Below are positions 8,338 to 16,568 of a stretch of DNA of 40,396 nucleotides, in pieces (within the stretch, counting starts at the first letter, position 1; each line of letters starts with the position of its first letter). A program made the position numbers and the translations under genes. The stretch spans positions 1 to 40,396 of the forward strand of contig DUPD01000076.1 in assembly GCA_012838505.1 (NCBI GenBank), read 5' to 3'. This DNA is from Bacilli bacterium (lineage in GTDB: Bacteria > Bacillota > Bacilli > Bacillales > Amphibacillaceae). The notes under the pieces were generated by a model. That model had not been told where the DNA came from. It did no database searches and saw only the letters and a program-made list of their open reading frames with translations.

Positions 8338-8871
8338 ATGAAAGCAACAGGTATTGTTAGAAGAATTGATGATTTAGGAAGAGTCGTTATCCCTAAAGAA
8401 ATTAGACGGACACTTAGAATTAGAGAAGGCGATCCACTAGAGATTTTTGTTGATCGAGAAGGAGAAGTGATTTTAAAAAAATATTCACCGATTCAAGAAC
8501 TTGGTCACTTTGCGCAGGAGTATGCTGAATCGCTATTCCTGTCACTTAACAAAACTGTGCTGATTTCTGATCGAGATAGTTTTATTGCTGTAGATGGTCC
8601 TAATAAAAAAGAGTATTTAAATAAAAGGGTTTCTAGTTTAATTGAACGTGTGATGGAAGATCGCCAACCTTTAGTCAAAGAGTCGTTTGTTGCGCTAGAG
8701 TTGGTTAAAGATCAAGCGGTGATCAATGCATCATATATTGTTCAACCGATCATCGCTAATGGCGATCCAGTCGGGGCAATTATTGTCTTCTCTAAAGATG
8801 ACAAAGCAACGAATGAAGAAAAAGTGACACTCGAAATTGCTGCCAATTTCTTAGGAAAACAAATGCAGTAA
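8338..8871 (+). CDS. spoVT: Stage V sporulation regulator SpoVT
   Basis: SpoVT is a DNA-binding regulator of forespore genes under sigma-G and affects spore coat and germination. The 177-residue protein begins with an AbrB-type swapped-hairpin domain (residues 1-50, MKATGIVRRIDDLGRVVIPKEIRRTL region), followed by a GAF-like domain (about 55-177). The length is one residue short of B. subtilis SpoVT. The ATG at 8338 is preceded by AAGAGAGG (8321-8328). A sigma-G-like promoter lies upstream and a strong terminator follows, so it looks monocistronic. Confidence 0.95.
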   Translation: MKATGIVRRIDDLGRVVIPKEIRRTLRIREGDPLEIFVDREGEVILKKYSPIQELGHFAQEYAESLFLSLNKTVLISDRDSFIAVDGPNKKEYLNKRVSSLIERVMEDRQPLVKESFVALELVKDQAVINASYIVQPIIANGDPVGAIIVFSKDDKATNEEKVTLEIAANFLGKQMQ

Positions 8872-8880
8872 CCAATAAGA

Positions 8881-8917
8881 AAATTCCGTTAGCTGATAGA
8901 CTAACGGAATTTTTTTA
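8881..8917 (+). terminator. Terminator after spoVT
   Basis: AAATTCCGTTAG (8881-8892) pairs perfectly with CTAACGGAATTT (8901-8912) around an 8-base loop, followed by further T residues. It is a strong intrinsic terminator ten bases after the stop. Confidence 0.9.
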
Positions 8918-8949
8918 TAACAAATCATGCACCGGAAGATTTCCTCACT

Positions 8950-8978
8950 TTAACGGATAAGTTAGCCTGTGCTATAAT
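8950..8978 (+). promoter_or_regulatory. Promoter upstream of spoVB
   Basis: TTAACG (8950-8955), a 17-base spacer and TATAAT (8973-8978) with an extended TGC just before it form a vegetative-type promoter 37 bases before spoVB. It probably also serves the genes downstream up to divIC, which follow in the same direction without a clear terminator. Confidence 0.6.
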
Positions 8979-9014
8979 GTAGGTGATTTAAGTGTGTAGA
9001 AAGGGATTGTGTGA

Positions 9015-10580
9015 ATGACAAGTCAAACAGAACACCGTCAGTTTTTTAAAGGCGCTTTTATCTTGACATATGCAGGTTTATTAGGAAAGGTCTTAAGCGC
9101 CATTTACCGAATCCCTTTACAAAACTTAACGGGTGATGTCGGTTTTTATATTTATCAACAAATCTATCCATTTGTAGGAATAGCGATGGTGCTAGCCTTA
9201 TATGGGTTTCCAGCGGCTATTTCCAAATTAATGGCCGGCCAAACGAATCGACCGACGAAACAATTGAAGCAAAAAATTATCATTCAACTCACGATATTCT
9301 CATCCGCATTATCTTTAGTGCTCTTTTTATTGGCTCCATTCATTGCTGATTTTATGGGCGACAGTGGGCTAACATCCGGTATTCGTGCGAGTGCAATGCC
9401 ATTTTTACTCGTTCCTTTTGTCGCTTATTTTCGAGGTATGTTCCAAGGTAGAAATAATATGCTACCAACAGCTGGTTCACAGTTGGTTGAACAAATTGTG
9501 AGAGTTAGTTTAATTATTATTACGGCATACTTAACAGTAGAGTTAAACCGGTCTCTATATGATATTGGTGTTGGGACAGCGATTGCTTCAACTGGTGGAA
9601 GTTTAGTTGCTCTAATGACTTTGTTAGTCTTTTTTTACCGAAAACCAAAAGAACAGCATTTAAAAGTTGAAATGAGACAAACAATTGACGAAAATTTATT
9701 TACTGCTGTGATCGGTTATGGGATTGCCATTGCGATTAACCATATGATGCTCTTGCTTTTACAGCTGATGGACGCATTTACACTTGTTCCGTTACTAAAG
9801 CAGACAGGTTATTCATTGACTGAAGCACAAGTATTAAAAGGGGTATTAGACAGAGGGCAGCCTTTAGCACAACTCGGGATTGTCGCAGCTTCTTCACTGG
9901 CGCTCGCAATGATTCCATCAGCCACAAAGTTGAGATTAAGTAGTGATCGGATTCGCTTCACCAATTACATAGCAAGTACGTGGCGATTTACCCTCTACTT
10001 AGCTTCTGGTGCAACAGTTGGACTGATTGTCTTGTTCCCTGAAGTGAATACACTGTTGTATAAAGAAGATTTAGCTACGTTAAGCTTACAAGTGTTTTCA
10101 ATAACGATTATTTTTTCAGCTTTAAGCATCTCAACTGCTTCAATTTTGCATGGGCTAGGGCAAATCTATCGAACAGCCTTCTTTGTTGTCATCGGTGTCG
10201 TCGTAAAATTAGGATTAAATTTTTTCTTTGTTCCCCAACTGGGTATTTTAGGTGCTGCTATAGCAACAGTGATTGCATCTGTCACGATCTTAGGCTTGAA
10301 TCTTAATCAATTAAAAAAAGTCACGCCTAAACTAGAGCGGATTCGATTGCCTTGGTTCAGATTTGTTAGTTCATTACTGGTGATGGGTATAGTTGTATAT
10401 GGTTTAAATCGAGTTGCTCGACCACTATTTTATCAATACGATCGGATTGGCCAATTGTTTTATTTGCTCTGCTTGATTGGTATTGGTGTGATTAGTTATC
10501 TCTTTTGTTTAGTAAAGCTATCTGTTTTTACTAAAGAAGAACGTGATGTTTTGCCATTCAAATTTTTAATAAAGGATTGA
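9015..10580 (+). CDS. Polysaccharide flippase family protein, SpoVB/YabM-like
   Basis: This 521-residue polytopic membrane protein belongs to the MATE/MVF (MOP flippase) superfamily with about 14 predicted transmembrane segments. It opens with FFKGAFILTYAGLLGKVLSAIYRIPLQ, typical of the SpoVB/YabM group. In B. subtilis YabM sits at the same place between spoVT and yabN, and the family includes lipid-II and polysaccharide translocases and the sporulation protein SpoVB. The position favours YabM; the substrate cannot be read from sequence. AAAGGGA lies ten bases before ATG 9015. yabN starts six bases after its stop, so the two are translationally close. Confidence 0.88.
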   Translation: MTSQTEHRQFFKGAFILTYAGLLGKVLSAIYRIPLQNLTGDVGFYIYQQIYPFVGIAMVLALYGFPAAISKLMAGQTNRPTKQLKQKIIIQLTIFSSALSLVLFLLAPFIADFMGDSGLTSGIRASAMPFLLVPFVAYFRGMFQGRNNMLPTAGSQLVEQIVRVSLIIITAYLTVELNRSLYDIGVGTAIASTGGSLVALMTLLVFFYRKPKEQHLKVEMRQTIDENLFTAVIGYGIAIAINHMMLLLLQLMDAFTLVPLLKQTGYSLTEAQVLKGVLDRGQPLAQLGIVAASSLALAMIPSATKLRLSSDRIRFTNYIASTWRFTLYLASGATVGLIVLFPEVNTLLYKEDLATLSLQVFSITIIFSALSISTASILHGLGQIYRTAFFVVIGVVVKLGLNFFFVPQLGILGAAIATVIASVTILGLNLNQLKKVTPKLERIRLPWFRFVSSLLVMGIVVYGLNRVARPLFYQYDRIGQLFYLLCLIGIGVISYLFCLVKLSVFTKEERDVLPFKFLIKD

Positions 10581-10586
10581 TGATTG

Positions 10587-12050
10587 ATGAGTCGAATTGA
10601 AGTTATTGGTTTAGGAGCTGGAGATATTGATCAGCTTAGTTTAGGTGTTTATCGCAAATTAACAGAGAGCCGTGTCCCACTATTTGTTCGAACGGAAGAC
10701 CACCCTGTACTCAAATCACTAAAGGCGGAAAACATTGACTTTCAAGGGTTTGATTCGATCTATCAAACGCATGATCAATTTGAGGCAGTTTATGATGCAA
10801 TTGTTGCTGAATTGATTAGTCAGGCTAAACAGCATCAAATGATTCGTTATGCTGTCCCTGGACATCCAATGTTGGCAGAACGAACGATACAGTTATTGCT
10901 AGACCAAACAGATGTAAAGGTAGAAATAAGTGGTGGTCAAAGCTTTTTAGATGATCTATTTTCAGCGGTTAAAATTGATCCAATCGAAGGGTTTCAATTT
11001 CTGGATGCTACGAGTTTTGAGCGTGCTCAGATTGATTATACGAGCCATCTGATTTTCTGTCAGGTTTATGATCAAATGATTGCATCTGAGGTTAAATTGA
11101 CATTACTAGAGGATTTACCACCAGAACACCCGATAGTTATTGTTGAGGCGGCAGGAAGCGTAGCAGAGAACATTAAACATATTCCTCTCGTTGAATTAGA
11201 TCAAGTCGTGCATTTAAGCAACCTAACAAGTGTTTATATTAAACCAATTAACAAAGATGCACTTTCACATCAATTTAATCAATTTAGAGAAGTAATTGCG
11301 ACATTACGCGGGCCGAACGGTTGCCCTTGGGATCAAAAACAGACCCACCAAAGCTTACGCATGTATTTAATTGAAGAGGCATACGAATTGATTGATGCGA
11401 TTGATCAAGAAGACGATAATCAGATCATTGAAGAATTAGGCGATGTATTTCTGCAAGTGATGTTACATAGTCAAATTGGCGAAGATCAAGGATATTTTAC
11501 GATTGATGATGTGATCCGCTCGATTACAGAAAAGATGATTCGCAGACACCCACACGTATTTGCAAACGGTGAAGCAGCGGATGCACAAGCGGTTAAAGAA
11601 AACTGGCAAATCATTAAAGCTAATGAGCAAGGAATGAGTGAACGTAATTCTTTGCTTGATCGGGTGCCCCGGTCAGCGTCATCAATCGTTGTAGCTGATG
11701 CTTATCAAAAGGAAGCAGCTAAAGTTGGTTTTGATTGGCAAGAACCCGAGCCTGTTTTTGCTAAAATAACTGAAGAATTAGCAGAAGTGATGGAGGCTGT
11801 CAAACAAAATCAAATCGATCAGATTGAAGCGGAGTTTGGGGATTTACTTTTCTCGGTTATTAATCTAGCACGCCATTATCAAGTGAATAGTGATTTGGCG
11901 TTAAATCGGACAAACCAAAAGTTCAAGCACCGCTTTCAGTTTATTGAAGCCAAAGTAATCGAGCAAGGAAAACAACTAACCGATTTATCTTTACTAGAAT
12001 TAGATCAAATTTGGGAAGAAGCAAAAAAATCATCAAAAGAGGAGGGTTAA
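10587..12050 (+). CDS. yabN: YabN: tetrapyrrole-methylase-like domain fused to MazG nucleotide pyrophosphohydrolase
   Basis: The 487-residue protein has an N-terminal SAM-dependent tetrapyrrole (corrin/porphyrin) methylase-type domain (about 1-215, starting RIEVIGLGAGDIDQL) and a C-terminal MazG domain (about 225-487) that removes pyrophosphate from NTPs. Two metal-binding helical motifs are visible: EEAYELIDAI with EELGDVFLQ, and EELAEVMEAV with EFGDLLFSV. ATG 10587 is chosen because AAAGGA (10571-10576) is ten bases away; the adjacent in-frame TTG at 10584 is the alternative. The stop codon directly abuts yabO, indicating an operon. Confidence 0.93.
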   Translation: MSRIEVIGLGAGDIDQLSLGVYRKLTESRVPLFVRTEDHPVLKSLKAENIDFQGFDSIYQTHDQFEAVYDAIVAELISQAKQHQMIRYAVPGHPMLAERTIQLLLDQTDVKVEISGGQSFLDDLFSAVKIDPIEGFQFLDATSFERAQIDYTSHLIFCQVYDQMIASEVKLTLLEDLPPEHPIVIVEAAGSVAENIKHIPLVELDQVVHLSNLTSVYIKPINKDALSHQFNQFREVIATLRGPNGCPWDQKQTHQSLRMYLIEEAYELIDAIDQEDDNQIIEELGDVFLQVMLHSQIGEDQGYFTIDDVIRSITEKMIRRHPHVFANGEAADAQAVKENWQIIKANEQGMSERNSLLDRVPRSASSIVVADAYQKEAAKVGFDWQEPEPVFAKITEELAEVMEAVKQNQIDQIEAEFGDLLFSVINLARHYQVNSDLALNRTNQKFKHRFQFIEAKVIEQGKQLTDLSLLELDQIWEEAKKSSKEEG

Positions 12051-12053
12051 ATG

Positions 12054-12320
12054 ATGCGCTTAGATAAATTTTTGAAAGTGTCTCGATTAATTAAACGACG
12101 TCCGCTAGCAAAAGAAGTTGCTGATCAAGGGCGGATTATGATTAATGGTAATCGTGCTAAAGCATCATCAACGGTTGCAATTGATGACGAACTAGTCATT
12201 GAATTTGGACAAAAAACTGTGACCGTTAAAGTGAATGATTTAAAAGAATCAACACGTAAAGAAGATGCAATCAAGCTTTACACGGTCGTTAAAGAGGAAT
12301 TAAAATCTAAAGAAGAGTAA
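12054..12320 (+). CDS. yabO: S4-domain ribosome quality control protein RqcP (YabO)
   Basis: This 88-residue protein is an S4-fold RNA-binding protein of the Hsp15/YabO type. In B. subtilis, RqcP works with RqcH on obstructed 50S subunits during addition of C-terminal alanine tails. The start MRLDKFLKVSRLIKRRPLAKE is almost identical to known YabO proteins, which favours ATG 12054 over the preceding ATG 12051. GGAGG (12041-12045) is eight bases away. It lies directly behind yabN and before yabP. Confidence 0.93.
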   Translation: MRLDKFLKVSRLIKRRPLAKEVADQGRIMINGNRAKASSTVAIDDELVIEFGQKTVTVKVNDLKESTRKEDAIKLYTVVKEELKSKEE

Positions 12321-12396
12321 AAAATCTTAAATGAATAGGGTTCTATCTAGTTTATCTGACACATATCATATTATTGATATTAAAGGAGGGACTAGC

Positions 12397-12699
12397 ATGT
12401 TACAAGAAACCAATCATTCATTTACACCCGCGCAGTCAACAGAACACGAAGTAAAAGTTCGTAATCGAAGAATTATTGAAATTACTGGAGTTAAAGAAGT
12501 TGATAGTTTTGATAATGAAGAGTTTTTGTTAGAAACGGTATTAGGTTATCTAATGATTAGAGGTGAAAATCTTCAGATTAAGACATTAGATGTAACTAAA
12601 GGGAAGGTTGAAATCAAAGGAAAACTACTTGATTTTTCCTATTTAGATAATCATCAAAATGATCAGACAAAAGGATTCCTTGGGAAACTCTTCAAATGA
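12397..12699 (+). CDS. yabP: Sporulation protein YabP
   Basis: YabP is a roughly 100-residue protein of the YabP/YqfC family, needed for sporulation in B. subtilis, where it is made in the mother cell; its biochemical role is unknown. The protein is exactly 100 residues with the conserved core VRNRRIIEITGVKEVDSFDNEEFLLET. The start is ATG 12397, preceded by AAAGGAGGG (12382-12390); upstream in-frame codons back to 12331 have no comparable site. Its stop overlaps the yabQ start by four bases (ATGA), so the two are translationally coupled. Confidence 0.93.
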   Translation: MLQETNHSFTPAQSTEHEVKVRNRRIIEITGVKEVDSFDNEEFLLETVLGYLMIRGENLQIKTLDVTKGKVEIKGKLLDFSYLDNHQNDQTKGFLGKLFK

Positions 12700-13265
12700 C
12701 CATTGAGATTCAATTCGCCTCTTTTTTTAGTATGATTGTAACTGGTTTTTATTTAGGTTGTATGTTTGATACGAATGAACGAATCGCTAGAGCGATTAAA
12801 GGTCACTTAATTTTCAACTTCATTTGTCAGTTTGTTTTTTGGTTAATCCAAAGTATGCTTATTTTCTATGGACTGGTTCGAGTTAATGGTGGACAAGTTC
12901 GTCTTTACTTTTTGATTGCAATTATTTTTGGCTATTGGTTATATTTTTTTCTGTTTCGTAAAATCTATCAACTCATATTAGAAAAAATCATTCAGTTAAT
13001 TCGGGCTCTTTTTTTGACTTTTCTAAAAATAATTAACTTATTTTTAATCAAACCAGTAAAATTTGTCTTTCAAGCCTTTTTAACTGTTGTAAATCTTGTT
13101 ATAATGGTTGTAATGAAGCTATTTTCCTTCTTGTTACTAATTTTAAGTTGGTTTTTTAGGCCTATCTTCCTAATCATTCCGAAAAACATGAGGAAATACT
13201 TAGTTTCATTACCGCAATTATATAGTAAGATAAAAGATATCGTTGGAAAACGTAAACAGAAATAG
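12696..13265 (+). CDS. yabQ: Spore cortex biosynthesis protein YabQ
   Basis: YabQ is a membrane protein required for spore cortex formation. The 189-residue protein begins in the membrane and has several hydrophobic helices (about 8-28, 40-60, 66-90, 95-160), ending in a basic tail. It is somewhat shorter than the B. subtilis protein. ATG 12696 overlaps the yabP stop by four bases. A GAGGAGG ribosome-binding site for divIC directly follows its stop. Confidence 0.9.
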   Translation: MTIEIQFASFFSMIVTGFYLGCMFDTNERIARAIKGHLIFNFICQFVFWLIQSMLIFYGLVRVNGGQVRLYFLIAIIFGYWLYFFLFRKIYQLILEKIIQLIRALFLTFLKIINLFLIKPVKFVFQAFLTVVNLVIMVVMKLFSFLLLILSWFFRPIFLIIPKNMRKYLVSLPQLYSKIKDIVGKRKQK

Positions 13266-13280
13266 AGGAGGATTTGTGTC

Positions 13281-13661
13281 ATGCCCAGAAACCGATCAAA
13301 TGTATCTCGTATCGACTCACCATATATGAATCAATATGATGCACACGTAGAAAGACAACGTAAAAGAAAACGTTTGTTAAAAAGACGGCTGATTTTGTTT
13401 GGCGCAATCGTTGTTATCTCCTTCTTTAGTCTATTTACATACCATCTGAGTCAACGAGAACTTTACGCTGAGAAAAAAGCTCAATATGAGTTGTTGCAAC
13501 AACAAAAGCAGGAATTAATAACAGAGGAATCCGCATTGACCGAAGAAATCAAACTTTTAGAAGATGAATCCTACGTATTGCGTATTGCAAAAACCAATTA
13601 CTTTTTCACAGAGGAAGGAGAAATTGTGTTTAAACTGTTAGAAGAGGCACCTGCTTATTGA
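13281..13661 (+). CDS. divIC: Cell division protein DivIC (FtsB-like)
   Basis: DivIC is a bitopic divisome protein that forms a complex with FtsL and DivIB to activate septal wall synthesis. The 126-residue protein has a basic cytoplasmic N-terminus (RQRKRKRLLKRR), one transmembrane helix (about 36-56) and an external leucine-zipper-like coiled coil (about 62-100), ending with the conserved YVLRIAKTNYFF segment. GAGGAGG lies ten bases before ATG 13281. Its stop codon overlaps the -35 box of the yabR promoter. Confidence 0.95.
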   Translation: MPRNRSNVSRIDSPYMNQYDAHVERQRKRKRLLKRRLILFGAIVVISFFSLFTYHLSQRELYAEKKAQYELLQQQKQELITEESALTEEIKLLEDESYVLRIAKTNYFFTEEGEIVFKLLEEAPAY

Positions 13662-13687
13662 CAGAGTTTTCATTGCGTGGCTATAAT
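13658..13687 (+). promoter_or_regulatory. Sigma-A promoter of yabR
   Basis: Consensus TTGACA (13658-13663), an 18-base spacer and consensus TATAAT (13682-13687). The -35 box overlaps the divIC stop codon. It gives yabR an independent strong promoter. Confidence 0.88.
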
Positions 13688-13737
13688 ATAGTTAAGTATA
13701 TATATGTTTTTAAATTTTAAGGAGGAGCATTTTTTTT

Positions 13738-14133
13738 ATGTCAATCGAAGTAGGCAGCAAATTGCAGGGTAAGGTAACAGGAATCACTAACTTTGGAGCG
13801 TTTGTAGAGTTGGAAGCAGGTAAAACCGGTCTCGTTCATATTAGTGAGGTTGCCGATAATTATGTAAAAGATATTAACGATCACTTATCTGTCGGCGATG
13901 AAGTAACCGTTAAAGTCATTAATGTTGAAAAGGACGGTAAGATTGGCTTATCCATCAAGAAGGCAAAAGACAATCCAGCTCCGGCACGTCGTAAACCATC
14001 AAGACCAGCAGCACGAACAGAAAATTTTGAGTCAAAAATTGATCGCTTCTTGAAAGATTCTGAAGATCGTTTAGCTACTTTACGTAAACATACAGAATCT
14101 AAGCGTGGCGGAAGAGGTGCTAGAAAAGGATAA
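13738..14133 (+). CDS. yabR: S1 domain RNA-binding protein YabR
   Basis: A 131-residue protein with one S1 RNA-binding domain (about residues 4-75, with GKVTGITNFGAFVELEAGKTGLVHISEV) followed by a basic, flexible tail rich in Arg, Lys and Ser. It resembles B. subtilis YabR, a general stress-type protein of unknown target, and the S1 domain of polynucleotide phosphorylase. AAGGAGGAG precedes ATG 13738. A consensus promoter lies upstream and a terminator downstream, so it is probably expressed alone. It marks the left border of the extracellular electron transfer insertion. Confidence 0.92.
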   Translation: MSIEVGSKLQGKVTGITNFGAFVELEAGKTGLVHISEVADNYVKDINDHLSVGDEVTVKVINVEKDGKIGLSIKKAKDNPAPARRKPSRPAARTENFESKIDRFLKDSEDRLATLRKHTESKRGGRGARKG

Positions 14134-14208
14134 TTTGCTGTCTAATGAATGAATATAAAATAAATTATTAAACCTGTTTACAATAAATTAGATCAGTTAT
14201 AAATATAG

Positions 14209-14250
14209 AAAATTACTAGAACCACTTAAATGAGGTCTAGTAATTTTTTG
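14209..14250 (+). terminator. Terminator after yabR
   Basis: AATTACTAGA (14211-14220) pairs with TCTAGTAATT (14236-14245) and is followed by further T residues. It lies within the 298-base gap between yabR and the lipoprotein gene, which otherwise holds only the palindrome and promoter described next. Confidence 0.8.
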
Positions 14251-14335
14251 TGTTCGATTTGGTTTAATGTTGATGAAAAACGGTTATGATAAGAGTGTGG
14301 ATAGATTGTCAAAGAAAGTTAACAAACTATTTAAT

Positions 14336-14369
14336 ATTTTTAATATTTGTATATACAAATATTAAAAAT
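14336..14369. promoter_or_regulatory. 34-bp perfect palindrome, probable repressor operator
   Basis: The two halves of this AT-rich sequence, centred on TTTGTATATACAAA, are exact reverse complements over 17 bases each. The centre fits the GTNTANAC dyad bound by HutC-type GntR regulators and resembles the TreR operator core of Bacillus. The -35 box of the downstream lipoprotein gene would fall inside it, as expected for repression by steric blocking. The regulator is unknown. Confidence 0.6.
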
Positions 14370-14380
14370 TGTGCTAAGAT
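14352..14380 (+). promoter_or_regulatory. Promoter of the lipoprotein gene
   Basis: TATACA (14352-14357, 4 of 6 to the -35 consensus), a 17-base spacer and TAAGAT (14375-14380) preceded by an extended TGC. The -35 lies in the middle of the palindrome at 14336-14369. Confidence 0.5.
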
Positions 14381-14431
14381 AATTTTTGTACATTATTGAA
14401 CAAACAATAAATAAAGAAAGTGGGGACAAAA

Positions 14432-14983
14432 ATGAAAGCAAAATTTAAAGTGTTTTTAACGTTATTATTAGCAGTAGGTTTGTTAGTTGCATGTGGAGGT
14501 AATGGTGCTGAGGATGCAGATAAAGGCGCAGACACAGACGCAGATACAGATGCAGACGTTGTTGCAGCAGCTTCATTTGTAGGAAATGCTGACGAATTAA
14601 TAGCAACAGCAGGTGACAATGGCGCTTGGATTATTATCCCAACAACTGATATCAGTGTTGATGAAGAGTTAGTGGTAAGTGGAACGTTCCATGACCAAGG
14701 CGATGAGGCAAATGACGTTTACCGTAAATTTGCAGCATATGAGACTGATGAAGATCAAAACATAACAGCAAACCGTACAATTACAACACCACGCCTAGTC
14801 GTTCAAAGTGAGAACTTGTACTTTAAAGGTGGAACTCTAGACGGTGATGTCTACGTTGAAGCAGACGGATTTGAATTAGATGAAACAGCAACAATCACTG
14901 GTGACCTTGTATTCGCTAATGCTGATGTTGAAGCATCTGCAACGATTACAGGAACTGTTGAAGGCGAGACTTCAGTAGAATAA
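14432..14983 (+). CDS. Predicted lipoprotein with bactofilin-like beta-helix repeats
   Basis: A 183-residue secreted protein of unrecognised specific family. Residues 1-21 form a signal peptide ending in a lipobox (LVAC, Cys21), so it should be anchored on the outer face of the membrane. An acidic linker with repeated Thr-Asp-Ala-Asp follows (about 26-42). The C-terminal half (about 120-183) shows a repeating pattern with GDVYV, ATITGDLVF and ATITGTVEG turns, spaced like the strands of a bactofilin or other polymer-forming beta-helix. It has no FMN-binding domain and no D-x-x-[ST]-G-A-[ST] motif, so it is not a PplA homologue. It shares a bidirectional terminator with dmkB. The start is ATG 14432, preceded by AGTGGGGA. 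Lipoprotein: confident; role: unknown. Confidence 0.82.
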   Translation: MKAKFKVFLTLLLAVGLLVACGGNGAEDADKGADTDADTDADVVAAASFVGNADELIATAGDNGAWIIIPTTDISVDEELVVSGTFHDQGDEANDVYRKFAAYETDEDQNITANRTITTPRLVVQSENLYFKGGTLDGDVYVEADGFELDETATITGDLVFANADVEASATITGTVEGETSVE

Positions 14984-14994
14984 ATGATTAAATA

Positions 14995-15022
14995 AAAAGC
15001 GAACAGCCATTAGGTTGTTCGC
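14995..15022. terminator. Bidirectional terminator between lipoprotein gene and dmkB
   Basis: GCGAACAGCC (14999-15008) and GGTTGTTCGC (15013-15022) form a stem with one G-U pair and the loop ATTA, flanked by A-rich and T-rich sequence on both sides. It can serve both convergent genes; it overlaps the last codons of the minus-strand gene. Confidence 0.8.
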
Positions 15023-15990
15023 TTTAATAATTGGTTCGTTAATTCATGCAAAGTATCTTTATAATCACCATCAGGTAATTTCGCTAACTGTTGTAATGCT
15101 TTCTCCGTATAACGGCGTGCTATATTTTGAGCTTTCTCGATTCCTTGTGTACGTTCAATACAAATCAGTAACTGCTCAAGGTCTTGTTTTGATAGCTGGT
15201 CTTTTTTATTGAGAATTTTAGCAATAGCTGTTGGATCATCTTTCATTGCATAAATAAGAGGCAATGTGTAAACCCCTTGCTCAGCATCTGTCATAACAGG
15301 CTTGCCTAACTTATCCCCATCACCTTGATAGTCTAAAATATCGTCAGTAATTTGATAGGCCATCCCAATATAATGACCCATATTCCAAGCACGTCTAACT
15401 TCTTGTTTACTTGCTTTACTTTCAACCGCACCCACAAAACAACTTAGAGCAAAAAGCTGTGCTGTTTTACCAGAGATTCGCGATAAATAATTTTTAACAC
15501 TTGTTGGTGGCTGAAATCGTGAATGGAGTTGTTCGAGTTCACCAGCTAGTATTTTCTGCATACTTTTGCTGTTATAAGCAATGTTTGATAGTGAACTTGA
15601 ATACTCAGATAGGATCGAAAAACAAACTGAAAATAAGTAGTCACCAGCATAAATAGCAAATTTATTATCATATAAGTTATGAAGTGTCGCTTTGCCTCTT
15701 CGCGTACTAGCTTGATCAATCACATCATCATGAATGAGTGTCGCTAGGTGCAATGTTTCTAAAGATGCAGCTAATGCAACTGCTTTATCTTGATCTTGAT
15801 CAGAACCAATCTTGCTACAAAGCAAGGCGTAAGCTGGTCGGAGTAATTTGCCACCAGATTGGATTACTTCATTTATAATCGCTTTAATTTTCTTGTCTTT
15901 AATTCGAATATGTGAGTGAATGACTTGATCTACTTTTATTAATTGATGATTAAGTTCGGGATAACCATGCCAAAATGGATGGATTTCCAT
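15010..15990 (-). CDS. dmkB: Polyprenyl diphosphate synthase, DmkB/HepT-like
   Basis: This enzyme condenses isopentenyl diphosphate onto an allylic primer to make the long isoprenoid tail of (demethyl)menaquinone. The 326-residue protein has both aspartate-rich motifs of trans-prenyltransferases: DDVID (88-92) and DDILD (216-220), along with GGKLLRP near the N-terminus. The start is ATG 15990, preceded by GAAGG; the frame extends back to TTG 16014, overlapping no better site. It lies last in a minus-strand operon eetA-eetB-dmkB, separated from eetB by about 24 bases. In Listeria a homologue in the same locus supplies a quinone dedicated to extracellular electron transfer; by sequence alone it could equally serve general menaquinone synthesis. 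Confidence 0.88.
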   Translation of the reverse strand: MEIHPFWHGYPELNHQLIKVDQVIHSHIRIKDKKIKAIINEVIQSGGKLLRPAYALLCSKIGSDQDQDKAVALAASLETLHLATLIHDDVIDQASTRRGKATLHNLYDNKFAIYAGDYLFSVCFSILSEYSSSLSNIAYNSKSMQKILAGELEQLHSRFQPPTSVKNYLSRISGKTAQLFALSCFVGAVESKASKQEVRRAWNMGHYIGMAYQITDDILDYQGDGDKLGKPVMTDAEQGVYTLPLIYAMKDDPTAIAKILNKKDQLSKQDLEQLLICIERTQGIEKAQNIARRYTEKALQQLAKLPDGDYKDTLHELTNQLLKRTT

Positions 15991-16014
15991 GATATAACCT
16001 TCCTTCGTTGTCAA

Positions 16015-16542
16015 TTAGGTCGATCTTAAAAACGTATAATAGTGTAATCGATCGACGTGTTTTAATAAATAATTTGCTGTGATCCCGATTGCAAACCCAG
16101 TCATTATGCCAATAATACTTTGAACGGGCAAATAAAGCATCACAGCTGGTGTTTGTGCAATCCAACTTGCGACAAGAAGCTGACCAACATTATGAAAAAC
16201 GGCTCCTGCCATGCTTACACCAATAAGGCTGATCGGTAATATGTGTAGTTTTTTTACTGCTAACATTGATAAAAAGCTTAGTAATGCGCCTGCTGAACTA
16301 TAGATAAATGTTGATAATGTTCCACCTAATAAAGTAGCTAAAATGATACGAATCAGAACGACTTTTCCCGCATCTTTAACAGATAGCGTGTAAAGTGCGA
16401 TACATGTAATAATATTTGCTAAACCAATTTTCGCTCCAGGCATAAAGAAAAATGGCGAAGGGATCGATCGTTCAATCAGACTGATTATGACTGCCTGAGC
16501 AGCTAATAAAGCAATATAAACAAGCCGTTGATTTTTAGTCAT
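16015..16542 (-). CDS. eetB: Gx transporter family membrane protein, EetB-like
   Basis: A 175-residue membrane protein with about five or six hydrophobic helices and the family hallmark PGAKIGLANIIT near residues 35-46. These proteins are often labelled heptaprenyl diphosphate synthase component I, but they belong to the Gx transporter clan that also includes ECF substrate-binding (S) components. In Listeria the homologue EetB is needed for extracellular electron transfer. AGGATGTG precedes ATG 16542. It lies 26 bases downstream of eetA. With EcfA1/A2/T encoded nearby and no other S component in view, EetB is a candidate partner of that module; this is an inference. Confidence 0.85.
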   Translation of the reverse strand: MTKNQRLVYIALLAAQAVIISLIERSIPSPFFFMPGAKIGLANIITCIALYTLSVKDAGKVVLIRIILATLLGGTLSTFIYSSAGALLSFLSMLAVKKLHILPISLIGVSMAGAVFHNVGQLLVASWIAQTPAVMLYLPVQSIIGIMTGFAIGITANYLLKHVDRLHYYTFLRST

Positions 16543-16568
16543 TTAATCACATCCTAAAAAACAAGAAA

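Noticed and set aside
14521..14565. Tandem repeat in the lipoprotein gene (Thr-Asp-Ala-Asp)
   Set aside because: Only about three imperfect copies; it is a short acidic linker and not a repeat array.
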